Assembly: GCA_903917755.1 (NCBI GenBank)
Contig: CAIXBT010000006.1
Span: forward strand, 1 to 38,761
DNA from: an uncultured Bacteroidota bacterium
GTDB taxonomy: Bacteria; Bacteroidota; Bacteroidia; Chitinophagales; LD1
Direction: 5' to 3'
Length of the DNA: 38,761 nucleotides
The translations under genes and the position numbers were made by a program. Shown piece after piece: positions 15,781 through 27,000 of the stretch. The notes beneath the pieces were generated by a model. It did no database searches, was not told the DNA's origin, and saw only the letters and a program-made list of their open reading frames with translations. The number at the start of each line of letters is the position of its first letter. Position 1 is the first letter of the stretch.

Positions 15781-18700
15781 TTACTTATTCAATACAAGTC
15801 TGTAATACAGAGACCTTCCATCTACAGTGAGCTGAACTATATAGACTCCCGATACAGCACCTGTCAGTGAGATCAGTTCCCTGTTATCTCCCGAATGAAG
15901 TATCAATGGCCTGATCAGCACGGTCTGGCCTACCATATCTATGACAGATACCTGAGCATCTCTGTTCGTGATCGAGAGTGCATTGATATCCATATTAAAT
16001 GTGCCCTGTGTAGGATTCGGATAGATATTGACACCCTGTATGAATGATATCTGATCTGAAATACCGGTGAAGAAACTATTGCTGAAACTGTGTGTCACAG
16101 CCGGGCATTCATTATTACAATCTATTCTGCACAGGATACTATCCTGCTCACCCTCCGGATATGACACGACAGCCACAGGACTATGTATACCCAAGGGTCT
16201 GATATTTATATACCAACTGTAATATGGATCCGTGCAATCTGTATAACTGGCAGTGAAAGTATCTATCTGCATACCTCCTACTACCGGGCCGCGACTCACA
16301 ATGATACTAACTGAAGGAGTGATGGATGGCAATACTGTCAAATGAAGTGTACGTATGCTATCACAGCCACTAACGCCCGCTAGTGTATCAATATAGCTAC
16401 CAGCCTGTGTGTAAATATGTGAGCCGATGGTCACATTCTGTCCCTGACAGATACTCTGTGCTACTGAGTCATAGACCGGAAATGACAATCTTAGAGTCAA
16501 AGTCACTATACTATCGCAGGAGGCGGTAGCAATGGTATCTTGATAAACTCCCGCCTGAGTCAGCACCTGAGTTCCGAATACAAAATTTTGGCCCTGACAC
16601 ATTGTATGCGAGAAGGCACCATGACTAAAGTTTCCTACATGTAGATTCAACACATGAATACTGTCACAATTGGCTGTGGTGAATGTATCTCTATATATGC
16701 CCGGCGTGCTGTATGTGTGTGTACCCACAGTCACGCTTTGTCCGGCACAGATACTGGTCGATGTCGAATCATAAGCTGGCGCAGTGCTGGTCAGCGTAAG
16801 TGTCACGATACTATCGCAGCCCGATGTAGGGATCGTATCATAATATACTCCTGCCTGAGTAAGTGTAATACTGCCGAAACTAAAGTTCTGACCCTGACAG
16901 ATGTTTTGCGAAATAGAGCCACGACCAAAGCTGCCCATCTGTAGATTTAAAATATGGATGCTGTCGCAGTTTGCCGTCACAAAAGTGTCTCTGTATATAC
17001 CTGTGGCCGAATAGGTATGTGTGCCTACTATGACACTCTGCCCCGGGCAGATGCTTTGGGAAACGGAATCATATGAAGGCGCAGTGATACTCAGTGTGAG
17101 GGTTATGATGCTATCGCATAGCACTGTAGGGATCGTATCATAATATACCCCCGCCTGACTGAGCGACACAGCACCAAACAGAATACTCTGTCCCTGACAG
17201 ATGCTCTGCGAAACGGAGCCATATATATAGTTGTTGACCTGCAGATTGAGGATATGAATACTGTCGCAGTAGACCGTAGTGAAAGTGTCGCGATAGATGC
17301 CAGTAGTAGAATATGTGTGTGAACCGACCGTCACACTCTGTCCGCTGCATATATTTTGTAATACGCAATCAATGGCCGGACCGTGGACAGTCAGTGCCAG
17401 TGTCACAATACTATCACAGCCTGCAGTAGAGATCGTATCATAATAGGTGCCTGACTGTGTGAGCGTGTTCGTTCCGAATACATAGCCCTGCCCCGTACAT
17501 ATAGTTTGTGACACAGCGCCATGCTTGAAGCCGCTGACCTGAAGATTCAGAATATGAATGCTGTCGCAGTTTGCTGTCGCAAAAGTATCTCTGTAAATAC
17601 CTGTAGTGGTATATGTATGTGTACCGACTGTTACACTCTGTCCCGTACATATACTTTGGTAAACCGAGTCAATGACGGGGCCTTGCACCGTGAGGGTCAA
17701 GGTTATAATACTATCACAGCCTGCAGTCGGGATAGTATCATAATACAATCCTGCCTGAGACCGGGTTATACCTCCGAATACTACACTCTGCCCCTGACAG
17801 ATGGTTTGTGCTGTAGCGCCATGAGTGTAGCTGTTGACCTGAAGATTCAGTATATGGATACTATCGCAATTGGCCGTCACAAAAGTATCTCTGTAAATAC
17901 CGGCTGTTGTATATGTATGCGGACCCACTGTCACACTTTGTCCGGGACATATACTTTGCGATACCGAGTCATACGCAGGCCCCCAGACCGTCAGTGTAAG
18001 TGTTACTATACTATCGCAGCCCGATGTAGGGATCGTATCATAATATGCGCCGGTTAGCGATCTCGTTATTCCTCCGAATAGGATGCTCTGTCCCTGACAG
18101 ATGGTTTGAGCCACAGCTCCATGTTTAAATCCGCTCACCTGCAGGTTAAGTATATGAATGCTGTCGCAACCTGCGGTCACGAACGTATCTCGATATATTC
18201 CGGTGGTGGAATATGTATGAGTCCCGACGGTTACACTTTGTCCGGTACAGATACTTTGAGCTACCGAATCATAGACCGGCCCCCTGATGGTCAGTGTCAA
18301 TGTCACTATACTATCGCAGCCTGATGTTGCTATAGTATCATGGTAAGATCCGGCCGTAGTGCGCGAGATACCTCCGAATAATACACTCTGCCCGGGGCAT
18401 ATGGTCGAAGCGATGGCACCATATCTATAGCTGCCAATATGCAGATTCAGGATATGGATACTATCGCAACCAGAAGTCACAAAAGTATCTCTGAAGATAC
18501 CGGTGGTCGTATAAGTATGTGTACCGACTGTTACACTTTGGCCGGGACAAATATTTTGTGCCACCGAATCATAGACCGCCCCCCTGATGGTCAGTGTCAA
18601 TGTCACTATACTGTCACATGGGTTTGCAGGTATCGTATCATAATATACTCCCGCCTGTGTGCGCGATATTCCTCCGAAAAGGTAGCTTTGACCCGGGCAG

Positions 18701-20949
18701 ATACTTGCAGATCGTGAAGAGACACCCGTACCGGAAAATATATATGTACTAAAGAAAGTATCCCGGCACCCATTTACACTCACTATTTTAGTGATATGGT
18801 AAGTACCATATTCGGAGATTGTCACAGGACTTAGATAGAGCGAGTCTCCGGTATAAGTGCCCCCGGAAGGCAGATGCCAGATATAGGTGACATACGGTGA
18901 ATACTGACAAATAAGAGTAGCACTATTTCCAGCGCATGAAGATCCAGTATTAGATGCAGGAGTGAATGAAGTAGTATCGACCGTGAAGGTATAGGTACCA
19001 GCAAATCCGCATGAATCTGTGACACGCACCACATACGAGCCGGGCAGAGTCAGCGAAAAGTAATTGGACGACTGCACACCTGTGGTCTGAGGGCCGCTCA
19101 GTATCTGATATTTATAAGGCGGTACCCCTGTGGTGCTATCAGGCTGCATCACCACCTGAACTGCACCATGACATTTTGCCTGACTGACTACTGATATCTG
19201 AGGAGACTGATATGGCGGGATAGTGATGGTATCTCGTATGATCTGACAGGAAGTATTATGATTGACCGGAATGGAGTATGTGGTCTGGATATATTGTAGT
19301 GTTAGCTCGTATGTACCTGCATTAAGACTATGGATCGTATCAGTCGGTGAAGTCATACCAGTCGTACCACTTGATTGGGTCAAAATGGCCGAGGAGAAAT
19401 AATCATTGCCAAAAATGATCGTATTCTGACCCGGACATCCCTTGATATAAGAAAACTTGAAATGGTCATTGTTCAAATTTTGTCGTGTGATCGTAAAACT
19501 GTCGGTGATCGTATTGCCGCATGAATCTGAAACACGATAATGATATGTACCGGCGGCCAGATTGGTTAGCTGAACGAAGTAGCCATTAGTCCCGCTATTA
19601 GCTATATGCGTCTGGGGATAAATGATGGAGTCATAATACACAAAAAAGGGCTTCGTGCTGCTGATATGGTTAGGCCCGGAGAGCAACGTAACGGCAGGTA
19701 AGGAAAAGAAGGTGTTTTGCCAGTAGATCTGCATACAGGCCGTCGAATCCATACAGGTCACACCTATTATGCTTTTTGTGGTCAAAGGTGTGGGTGCATT
19801 AGGCCACAGGATATTACTGGTATATGTATGCCCGCACCCGTCTGTGACTGTTACCTTATATGTTTGGCCTGCCATCATAGCAGCTGAATATCCGAATGGA
19901 GTATAATGATTGATCGCATCATTGGTCACCGTAGAATCGAGGACCGCACCTGTTGTGACACTTTTGACCACCACAGTGACAGGCTCGGGCATATAGGTGG
20001 TGTTCACATTACGCTGAGCGGTATCTCCGGTCACATAAAAATCTGCTATGAACTTCACATGACATGAATCTGATATCGAACTGAAATTTTCAGCTATATT
20101 AAAATCAGAAACCGTGTTGGCTCTGTGTATACTTCGCCCGCAAGCATCTGTAATGGTGATATTGATAGAGTCTCCATAACTTACCCCGCCTACATTTTCA
20201 TTTATCAAAGGATTTGAACCGCTGTAAACGATATTGGTGATCGTGTGCTGGTAGGTCCCGTTATGTGTCTGTACCTTGATGGTATATGGCTTGGAATAAT
20301 AGGAATTGATCACAAACAATACGATATTGAGGTTGACCGAATCGCAATTGAAGATGCGGTTAGTGATCGTTAATATCCCAAATGAATCATTAGGATCTGT
20401 GAGTGTACCCGAATAGGTAGCATAGTTTCCGCATGAATCAATTTGTCTGATGCTGTAATTGCCCGAGGTCAGATTGGAGAAAGTATCAGATGCCTGAGTA
20501 GTAGTTTGATTAGTAGTTAAATTGGTCAGCACCCATGAGAATGGCGGCATACCTGTGTGTGCAGCACCTGATATGACACCCGTGGCAGTACCTGCGCATT
20601 GAGGGCTGGTAAAGGTGGGAGTGAAATTGGGCGATGTATAACTCCCCGTCACTATAGCAGCTACACGTGAGGTATCGTGGAGATTGTCCGTCACCATCAC
20701 CTGATAAGTGCCTGATAGCAAATTCACGAATTGATCAGGGCTTTGTTGGGGGCGTGTCAAAGGACCGCTGGTGATAGTGTACAGCATTGTACCCGTACTA
20801 TGAGCATATACCGTGATCGTACCGTTATTGGCACATGTACTGGGTGTGGTACGCACTGAGTCTATTGTGAGACTTGCGAAGCTGGCTGCTGCATTACAAA
20901 CCAGGGCGATCAGCAAAATTGTTTTAAAAAAAAGTGAATTTACTTTCAA
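15781..20949 (-). CDS. Giant secreted repeat protein, T9SS type A-like sorting domain (1722 aa)
   Basis: Start is TTG at 20949 (an in-frame stop lies two codons upstream), giving a signal peptide MKVNSLFFKTILLIALVCNA. Residues about 30-740 hold Ig-like and SprB-like repeats with paired cysteines (for example TGVPPYKYQILSGPQ and YVVRVTDSCGF). About 741-1536 are eight units of roughly 100 residues, each with two half-repeats: ICxGQ...FGG...GCDSIVTLTLT, then YDSVxQSICPGQSVTVG...CDSIHILNL. Each half has two cysteines about 27 residues apart. The end (from about 1636) is a C-terminal sorting domain: NIYPNPTQGTFNMDI ... VIDMVGQTV ... GVYIVQLTVDGRSLYYRLVLNK. The protein is predicted to be exported by the type IX system and attached to or shed from the cell surface; adhesion or a fibre-like role is inference. 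Paralogue of the gene at 21069-28049. Confidence 0.88.
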   Translation of the reverse strand: MKVNSLFFKTILLIALVCNAAASFASLTIDSVRTTPSTCANNGTITVYAHSTGTMLYTITSGPLTRPQQSPDQFVNLLSGTYQVMVTDNLHDTSRVAAIVTGSYTSPNFTPTFTSPQCAGTATGVISGAAHTGMPPFSWVLTNLTTNQTTTQASDTFSNLTSGNYSIRQIDSCGNYATYSGTLTDPNDSFGILTITNRIFNCDSVNLNIVLFVINSYYSKPYTIKVQTHNGTYQHTITNIVYSGSNPLINENVGGVSYGDSINITITDACGRSIHRANTVSDFNIAENFSSISDSCHVKFIADFYVTGDTAQRNVNTTYMPEPVTVVVKSVTTGAVLDSTVTNDAINHYTPFGYSAAMMAGQTYKVTVTDGCGHTYTSNILWPNAPTPLTTKSIIGVTCMDSTACMQIYWQNTFFSLPAVTLLSGPNHISSTKPFFVYYDSIIYPQTHIANSGTNGYFVQLTNLAAGTYHYRVSDSCGNTITDSFTITRQNLNNDHFKFSYIKGCPGQNTIIFGNDYFSSAILTQSSGTTGMTSPTDTIHSLNAGTYELTLQYIQTTYSIPVNHNTSCQIIRDTITIPPYQSPQISVVSQAKCHGAVQVVMQPDSTTGVPPYKYQILSGPQTTGVQSSNYFSLTLPGSYVVRVTDSCGFAGTYTFTVDTTSFTPASNTGSSCAGNSATLICQYSPYVTYIWHLPSGGTYTGDSLYLSPVTISEYGTYHITKIVSVNGCRDTFFSTYIFSGTGVSSRSASICPGQSYLFGGISRTQAGVYYDTIPANPCDSIVTLTLTIRGAVYDSVAQNICPGQSVTVGTHTYTTTGIFRDTFVTSGCDSIHILNLHIGSYRYGAIASTICPGQSVLFGGISRTTAGSYHDTIATSGCDSIVTLTLTIRGPVYDSVAQSICTGQSVTVGTHTYSTTGIYRDTFVTAGCDSIHILNLQVSGFKHGAVAQTICQGQSILFGGITRSLTGAYYDTIPTSGCDSIVTLTLTVWGPAYDSVSQSICPGQSVTVGPHTYTTAGIYRDTFVTANCDSIHILNLQVNSYTHGATAQTICQGQSVVFGGITRSQAGLYYDTIPTAGCDSIITLTLTVQGPVIDSVYQSICTGQSVTVGTHTYTTTGIYRDTFATANCDSIHILNLQVSGFKHGAVSQTICTGQGYVFGTNTLTQSGTYYDTISTAGCDSIVTLALTVHGPAIDCVLQNICSGQSVTVGSHTYSTTGIYRDTFTTVYCDSIHILNLQVNNYIYGSVSQSICQGQSILFGAVSLSQAGVYYDTIPTVLCDSIITLTLSITAPSYDSVSQSICPGQSVIVGTHTYSATGIYRDTFVTANCDSIHILNLQMGSFGRGSISQNICQGQNFSFGSITLTQAGVYYDTIPTSGCDSIVTLTLTSTAPAYDSTSTSICAGQSVTVGTHTYSTPGIYRDTFTTANCDSIHVLNLHVGNFSHGAFSHTMCQGQNFVFGTQVLTQAGVYQDTIATASCDSIVTLTLRLSFPVYDSVAQSICQGQNVTIGSHIYTQAGSYIDTLAGVSGCDSIRTLHLTVLPSITPSVSIIVSRGPVVGGMQIDTFTASYTDCTDPYYSWYINIRPLGIHSPVAVVSYPEGEQDSILCRIDCNNECPAVTHSFSNSFFTGISDQISFIQGVNIYPNPTQGTFNMDINALSITNRDAQVSVIDMVGQTVLIRPLILHSGDNRELISLTGAVSGVYIVQLTVDGRSLYYRLVLNK
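16340..18725 (-). repeat. Eight tandem 300-bp coding units
   Basis: Equivalent positions such as the CDSIVTLTL codons recur at 16501, 16801, 17101, 17401, 17701, 18001, 18301 and 18601, that is exactly every 300 bases with no indel. Each unit encodes two related half-repeats. Nucleotide identity between units is high but not complete, so the sequence has diverged while keeping its register. Confidence 0.9.
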
Positions 20950-20986
20950 CGCTTAATGTTTTATCGATGGATGGCCAAATTTCCAA

Positions 20987-21017
20987 ACAATATACATTTT
21001 TGTTTTTTAATATTCCA
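20987..21017 (-). promoter_or_regulatory. Upstream element shared by the twin repeat genes (copy 1)
   Basis: 31 bases, ending 37 bases before the TTG start, differ by one base from 28086-28116 upstream of the paralogue. On the minus strand it begins TGGAATAT, has an A-rich middle and ends TGTATATTGT, the last part loosely like a -7 box. It is either the core promoter or a conserved untranslated-leader element. Confidence 0.65.
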
Positions 21018-21068
21018 CCATGCTTGGTATGAATATAATATGCCTTAAGTTTAGAACTGATGCATTGT

Positions 21069-24000
21069 TTACCGTATCAGGGTCACATTACCGCTTTGTT
21101 TTAACACATTGCCGATAGATCCCTTTACGGTTATGTAATAGATATATACTCCTATCGGTTGTTTAAGGTTTTTATAAGTTCCATCCCAACCTATTGTGCC
21201 TGAGCCCTCATAGTCATAAACCATTTGTCCCCAGCGGTCATATATCTGAAATGAAAGTACCTCTACCAAGCCATTTTTCAATATCGGGCGATAAATATCA
21301 TTGAGATTGTCGCCGTTTGGCGAGAATGCCGTCGGTATTAAAAAGTCCGGAAGGTCAGCTCCTGTCACCGTTATCAGGATCTCTGCAGAAACAGGGCAGT
21401 GATTAATATCTTCAGCGGTCACATAGTAGATCGTATTCTCTGAAGGAGACACAATGGTAGAGGCTGAATAAATATTTGATATGGCTGAATCCGGTGACCA
21501 AAGGATGTTATAATAATTTCCCGTAGGGCTGATACTGAGCTTGACAGGATTGCCGGATACTACCGGAAGCTGCGTAGAAGAAATGACGATGATGGAAGGT
21601 TTGTAAAGGTGTACAGAGTCTACCCATATGATACTATCCAGACCGCAGCTGGACAGAATCGTATCTCTGATGACGGTGTCTTTCGTATAAGTTACGCCAC
21701 CGATAGTAGCCGAGTAGCAGCTATCTACATGCTGATGTGTATGAAGCGGACTAATGACCTGCAGATGAGTATTGCTAATAATACTATCACAGCCACCAAG
21801 CAGAGTCCGTATTGTATCTGAATATACACCCGGGGCAGTGCGCGTCTGCCCCGCTATCACATACGATTGGCCGCTGTAGATACAAGCGGAATGATTGATC
21901 ACACTGTCCACCATAGGCGAAATATGTATCTGTGTAGCCCTGAATATACTGTCGCAACCCATAGCACTATGTAGTGTGTCAAGTATGGTGGCATCAGATG
22001 TATACAGCTGACCACCGTACACCACTGTGCAGATGCCGTTAATATTTACGGTTTGTGGTGCAGGAGATATGACATTGAGCTGTGTAGTGATGATACTGTC
22101 ACAGCCACCCGGTACTATCACAGTGTCTGCATAGCTGCCACTGACAGAGTAGCTGTGCGACCCGATCGTAGCACTCTGACCCTGACAGATAGTGATAGTG
22201 GCAAAACCCTGTAAATATGGCCCGATCCTCAGGTTCAATACATGTATGCTGTCGCATCCTGCCGTCGGGATCGTATCTCTGTATATACCTGCGGTGCTGT
22301 AGTTGTGGGCACCTACTGTCACTACTGCACCGGGACAAATGATCTGTGTCACGGAATCATAGAGCGGCCCCCTGATGCTCAAAGTCAGGACCACGATACT
22401 ATCACATGCAGCGGTAGGGATACTGTCATAATAAACACCCGCCTGAGTGAGTACATTACTGCCAAACACAAAACTTTGTCCCGGACATATGACCTGAGAA
22501 ACAGCCCCATAAGTGAAACTGCCCACCGTCAGATTCAATACATGTATACTGTCGCAGCCTGCGGTAGGAATGGTGTCATAATAAATGCCGGCGGTGCCAT
22601 ATGAATGTATACCGACGGTCACGCTTTGTCCCGGACATATATTTTGTACCACTGAATCATATAGCGGCCCTCTGATACTTAAAGTCAGCGTCACTATACT
22701 ATCGCATGCTGCTGTAGGGATGGTGTCGTAATAGGTGCCTGCCTGTGTAAGTGTCGCACCGCCGAATACAAAACTCTGGCCCGGACAGATCAGCTGTGAA
22801 ACTGCACTGTAAGTAAAGCTTCCCATCACGAGATTCAATACATGTATGCTATCGCAGCCTGCTGTCGGAATAGTATCGTAATAAATACCGGTAGTGTTAT
22901 ATGTATGCACACCGACGATCACGCTTTGGCCCGGACATATATTTTGTGAGACAGAATCATAGAGTGGCCCTCTGATGCTCAGGGTCAATGTCACTATACT
23001 ATCACAACCCGTCGTAGGAATGGTATCATAATATACTCCAGCCTGTGTCAGGACATTAGCTCCGAATACGAAACTCTGACCAGGACAGATAATTTGTGAA
23101 GTGGAGCTCCGTCCATTACTTATCACCTGAAGATTCAGGACGTGAATACTATCACAGCCCGCTGTAGGAATAGTATCATAGTAAATACCTGTGCTGTTGT
23201 ATGAGTGCGCCCCGACAGTCACAATTGTACCCGGACAGATACTCTGCGATACGGAATCATATAGCGGACCTCTGATACTCAATGTCAAGGTCACGATACT
23301 ATCGCAGGCAGAGGTAGGGATACTGTCATGATACACACCTGCCTGTGTGAGTACATTGCTGCCAAATACAAAATTTTGTCCCGGACATATCACCTGAGAG
23401 ATAGCTCCATATGTGAAACTACCCACACTGAGATTTAATACATGAATACTATCACAGCCCGCTGTAGAAATGGTATCGTAGTAAGTACCTGTCGCGCTGT
23501 ATGTATGCACACCGACAATCACACTCTGACCCGGGCATATATTTTGCGACACCGAATCATAGAGAGGTCCTCTGATCGTCAGGGTCAGGGTCACAATACT
23601 ATCACATCCTATGGTTGGTAATGTGTCATTGTAAGAACCAGCCTGAGTGAGCACATTTGTTCCAAATACAAAGCTTTGACCAGGACATATCACCTGCGAA
23701 AATGCTCCGTATTTAAAATTTGTTACCACCAGATTTAAAACATGAATACTATCACAACCTGCAGTTGGGATCGTGTCATAATATAGGCCTGTCGTATTAT
23801 AGGTATGTGTGCCGACCGTTACACTTTGTGCAGGGCAGATACTCTGCGATACTGAATCATAGAGCGGGCCTCTGATGGTCAGGGTCAATGTCACTATACT
23901 ATCGCATCCAGTGGTCGGCAGTGTGTCATTATACACTCCCGCCAAAGTGAGTGTGTTTGCGCCAAAAACTAAACTCTGACCCGGACAGATCATCGTGGCT

Positions 24001-27000
24001 ACTGCACCACGCTTATATGGCAACACTGTCAGATTCAGAATATGAAAACTGTCACAGCCCCCCGTCAGGATGGTGTCTCTGTGTATACCTGTGGTATTGT
24101 ATGTATGTGCTCCTACTGTCACAATATTGCCTGCACAGATCGTTTGATTCACTGAATCATAAAGGGGACCTCTGATGGTCAATGTCAATGTCACTATACT
24201 ATCGCATCCTGTGGTTGGTAGTGTATCATTATAGACTCCTGCCAGAGTGAGTGTGTTTGTGCCGAATACTAAACTCTGACCCGGACATATCATTGTAGCT
24301 ACTGTACCTCGCTTATATGGAGTGACCTGCAGATTCCAAACGTGAATACTATCACAGCCAGCCATCAGGATAGTGTCTCTGTAGATGCCCGTTGAATTAT
24401 ACGTATGTCCTCCTGAAGAAACGCTTTGCCCTGCACATATGGTTTGTGACACTGAGTCATATAGGGGACCTCTGATGGTTAGATTTAGGGTCACGATACT
24501 ATCGCATCCGGTAGTAGCGAGCGTATCATAATACACACCAGCCACGGTGCGTGCTATTCCGCCAAAGACCAGACTCTGACCTGGACATATGAGGGTCGAA
24601 ACCGAACCTGTTTTGTATGGAAGGATAGTAAGGTTCAATACATGGATGCTATCGCAGCCAGCCGTTAGGATCGTGTCGCGAAATAGTCCTGCTAAATTAT
24701 AGGTATGTACACCGATAGTCACACTTGTTCCCGGGCAGATACTTAGTGAAACTGAATCATAGAGCGGGCCTCTGATGCTCAGGGTCAATGTCACAATACT
24801 ATCGCATCCAGTGGTCGGCAGTGTATCATTATAGACTCCCGCCAGAGAGAGTGTGTTTGTGCCGAATACTAAACTCTGACCCGGGCAGATCATCGTGGCC
24901 ATGGTACCGCGTTTATATGGCAGTACTGTCAGATTCAATATATGAAAACTGTCACAGCCCCCCGTCAGGATCGTGTCTCTGTGTATACCTGTGGTATTGT
25001 ATGTATGTGCTCCCACTGTCACACTATTGCCTGCACAGATCGTTTGATTGACTGAATCATAAAGGGGACCTCTGATGGTCAATGTCAATGTCACTATACT
25101 ATCGCATCCTGTGGTCGGCAGTGTATCGTTATAGGCTCCTGCTGTGGTATGGGTTATTCCTCCAAAGACAAGACTCTGACCCGGGCATATCATAGTAGCT
25201 ACGGCACCTCGTTTATATGGGGTGACCTGCAGATTCCATACATGAATACTGTCGCAGCCTGCTGTCAGGATCGTGTCGCGGTATATGCCCGTCGCAGTAT
25301 ATGTATGTCCTCCAGAAGAAACGCTGTTGCCCGCACAGATAGTTTGTGATACAGAGTCATATAGTGGTCCTCTGATGGTTAGATTCAGGGTCACGATGCT
25401 ATCACATCCTGCAGTAGTCAGCGTATCATAATACACACCCGCCACTGTGCGGGCTATTCCGCCGAAGACCAGACTCTGACCCGGACATATGAGGGTCGAA
25501 ACGGCACCTGTTTTGTACGGAAGGATAGTAAGGTTCAGGATATGTATGCTATCACATCCCGCCACGGTGGTGAAGCTATCCCGATATGTTCCGGCGGTAT
25601 TGTATGTATGTACACCGACTGTCACGTGCGTACCGGGACATATACTTTGTGATACGGAATCATAGATGGGCCCTCTGATGGTCAGATTCAGTGCCACAAT
25701 GCTATCGCAGGCCGTAGTTGCAATGGTGTCATAATATACCCCCGGCAGTATGCGTGTGATACCTGCAAATACGACACTCTGTCCCGGACATACACTTTGA
25801 TGAAGCTGTGTAATGGTATCTCCTGTAAAATTATAGGTAGCATAGAACGTATCTCTGCATCCGTTTATGCTTACGATTTTGCGGATATGATAGATACCGA
25901 AATTGGCAGTCGTTATCGGATTGATAAGTAAAGAGTCACCTGTGTAGGTACCCCCGCCCGGTAGCTGCCAGAGGTAAGTGGCATAAGACGAATATTCTAA
26001 ATTAAGATAAGCACTATAGCCCACACACGAAGAGCCCACTTTCACTACCTGCGCAAATGAGATCGTATCTACGGTGAAAGTAAATGTATTTGCGAAGCCA
26101 CAGGAGTCAGAGATACGTGCCACATAGGTACCCGGCAGTGTCAGCGAGAAATTATTCGATGTCTGCAAGCCAGTGGTCTGGGGGCCGCTGAGTATTTCAT
26201 ATTTATATGGCGGTACTCCGGTAGTGCTATCAGGTAAAAATACCACATCGACAGCACCATGACATTTGATTTGTGTGGCATAAGAAACCCGAGGAGACTG
26301 ATATGGAGGTATCGTGATTGTATCTCGTATGATCTGACATGGCAGATTTTTATTTACGCCTATTGAATAAGTTGTTTGCAAATACTGAAGTGATAGTATA
26401 TAGGTACCGTAGTTAAGATTGATAATGGTATCCTTAGCCGAAGGGAGATTAATCGAAGTGCTTGGTTCGGTTAGTATTCCTGCTGAAAAATTGTCATAAG
26501 ATAGAGCGATCGTATTCTGTCCGGGGCAACCTTTTACATAATTAAAAGTGAAATGGTCGCTATTCAGATTCTGCGGAGTAATTGTGAAACTATCAGTAAT
26601 TGAGTTTCCACAGGAATCATACACACGATAGTGATATGTCCCCGCAGCCAGATTGGTCAATTGGATGCGGTATCCGTTGGTATTGCCCCATCCCAGATGA
26701 AATTGCGGATATACTATGCTATCATGATAAACATAGTGTGGTTTTGTACTACCTATCTGTGTAGGGCCTGACAGCAATTCAAACGTAGGGACTGTGAAAA
26801 ATGTATTTTGCCACAGAAACTGATAACATGCCGTAGAGTCCATGCATGTTACGGCAATGATTCCTTGGTTGATGGAGCGAGGAGGTGTGCCTGGCCAGAC
26901 ATAAGTAGCAGTAAACACATGCCCGCACGCATCGCTCAGCTTGACGTTATATGTTTGGCCGGTGGTCATAGCCCCCGAAAAAGCATATTGCGAAAAATGG

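Noticed and set aside
16654-18717. Several open frames of 70-178 codons on the plus strand within the repeat arrays
   Set aside because: They repeat with the same 300-base period, have no conserved domain, and arise because the repetitive coding strand lacks stops on the opposite side.
16340-25810. Regular repeats that might look like a CRISPR array or satellite
   Set aside because: The 300-base units are coding throughout, with conserved residues and no short palindromic repeat/spacer structure.
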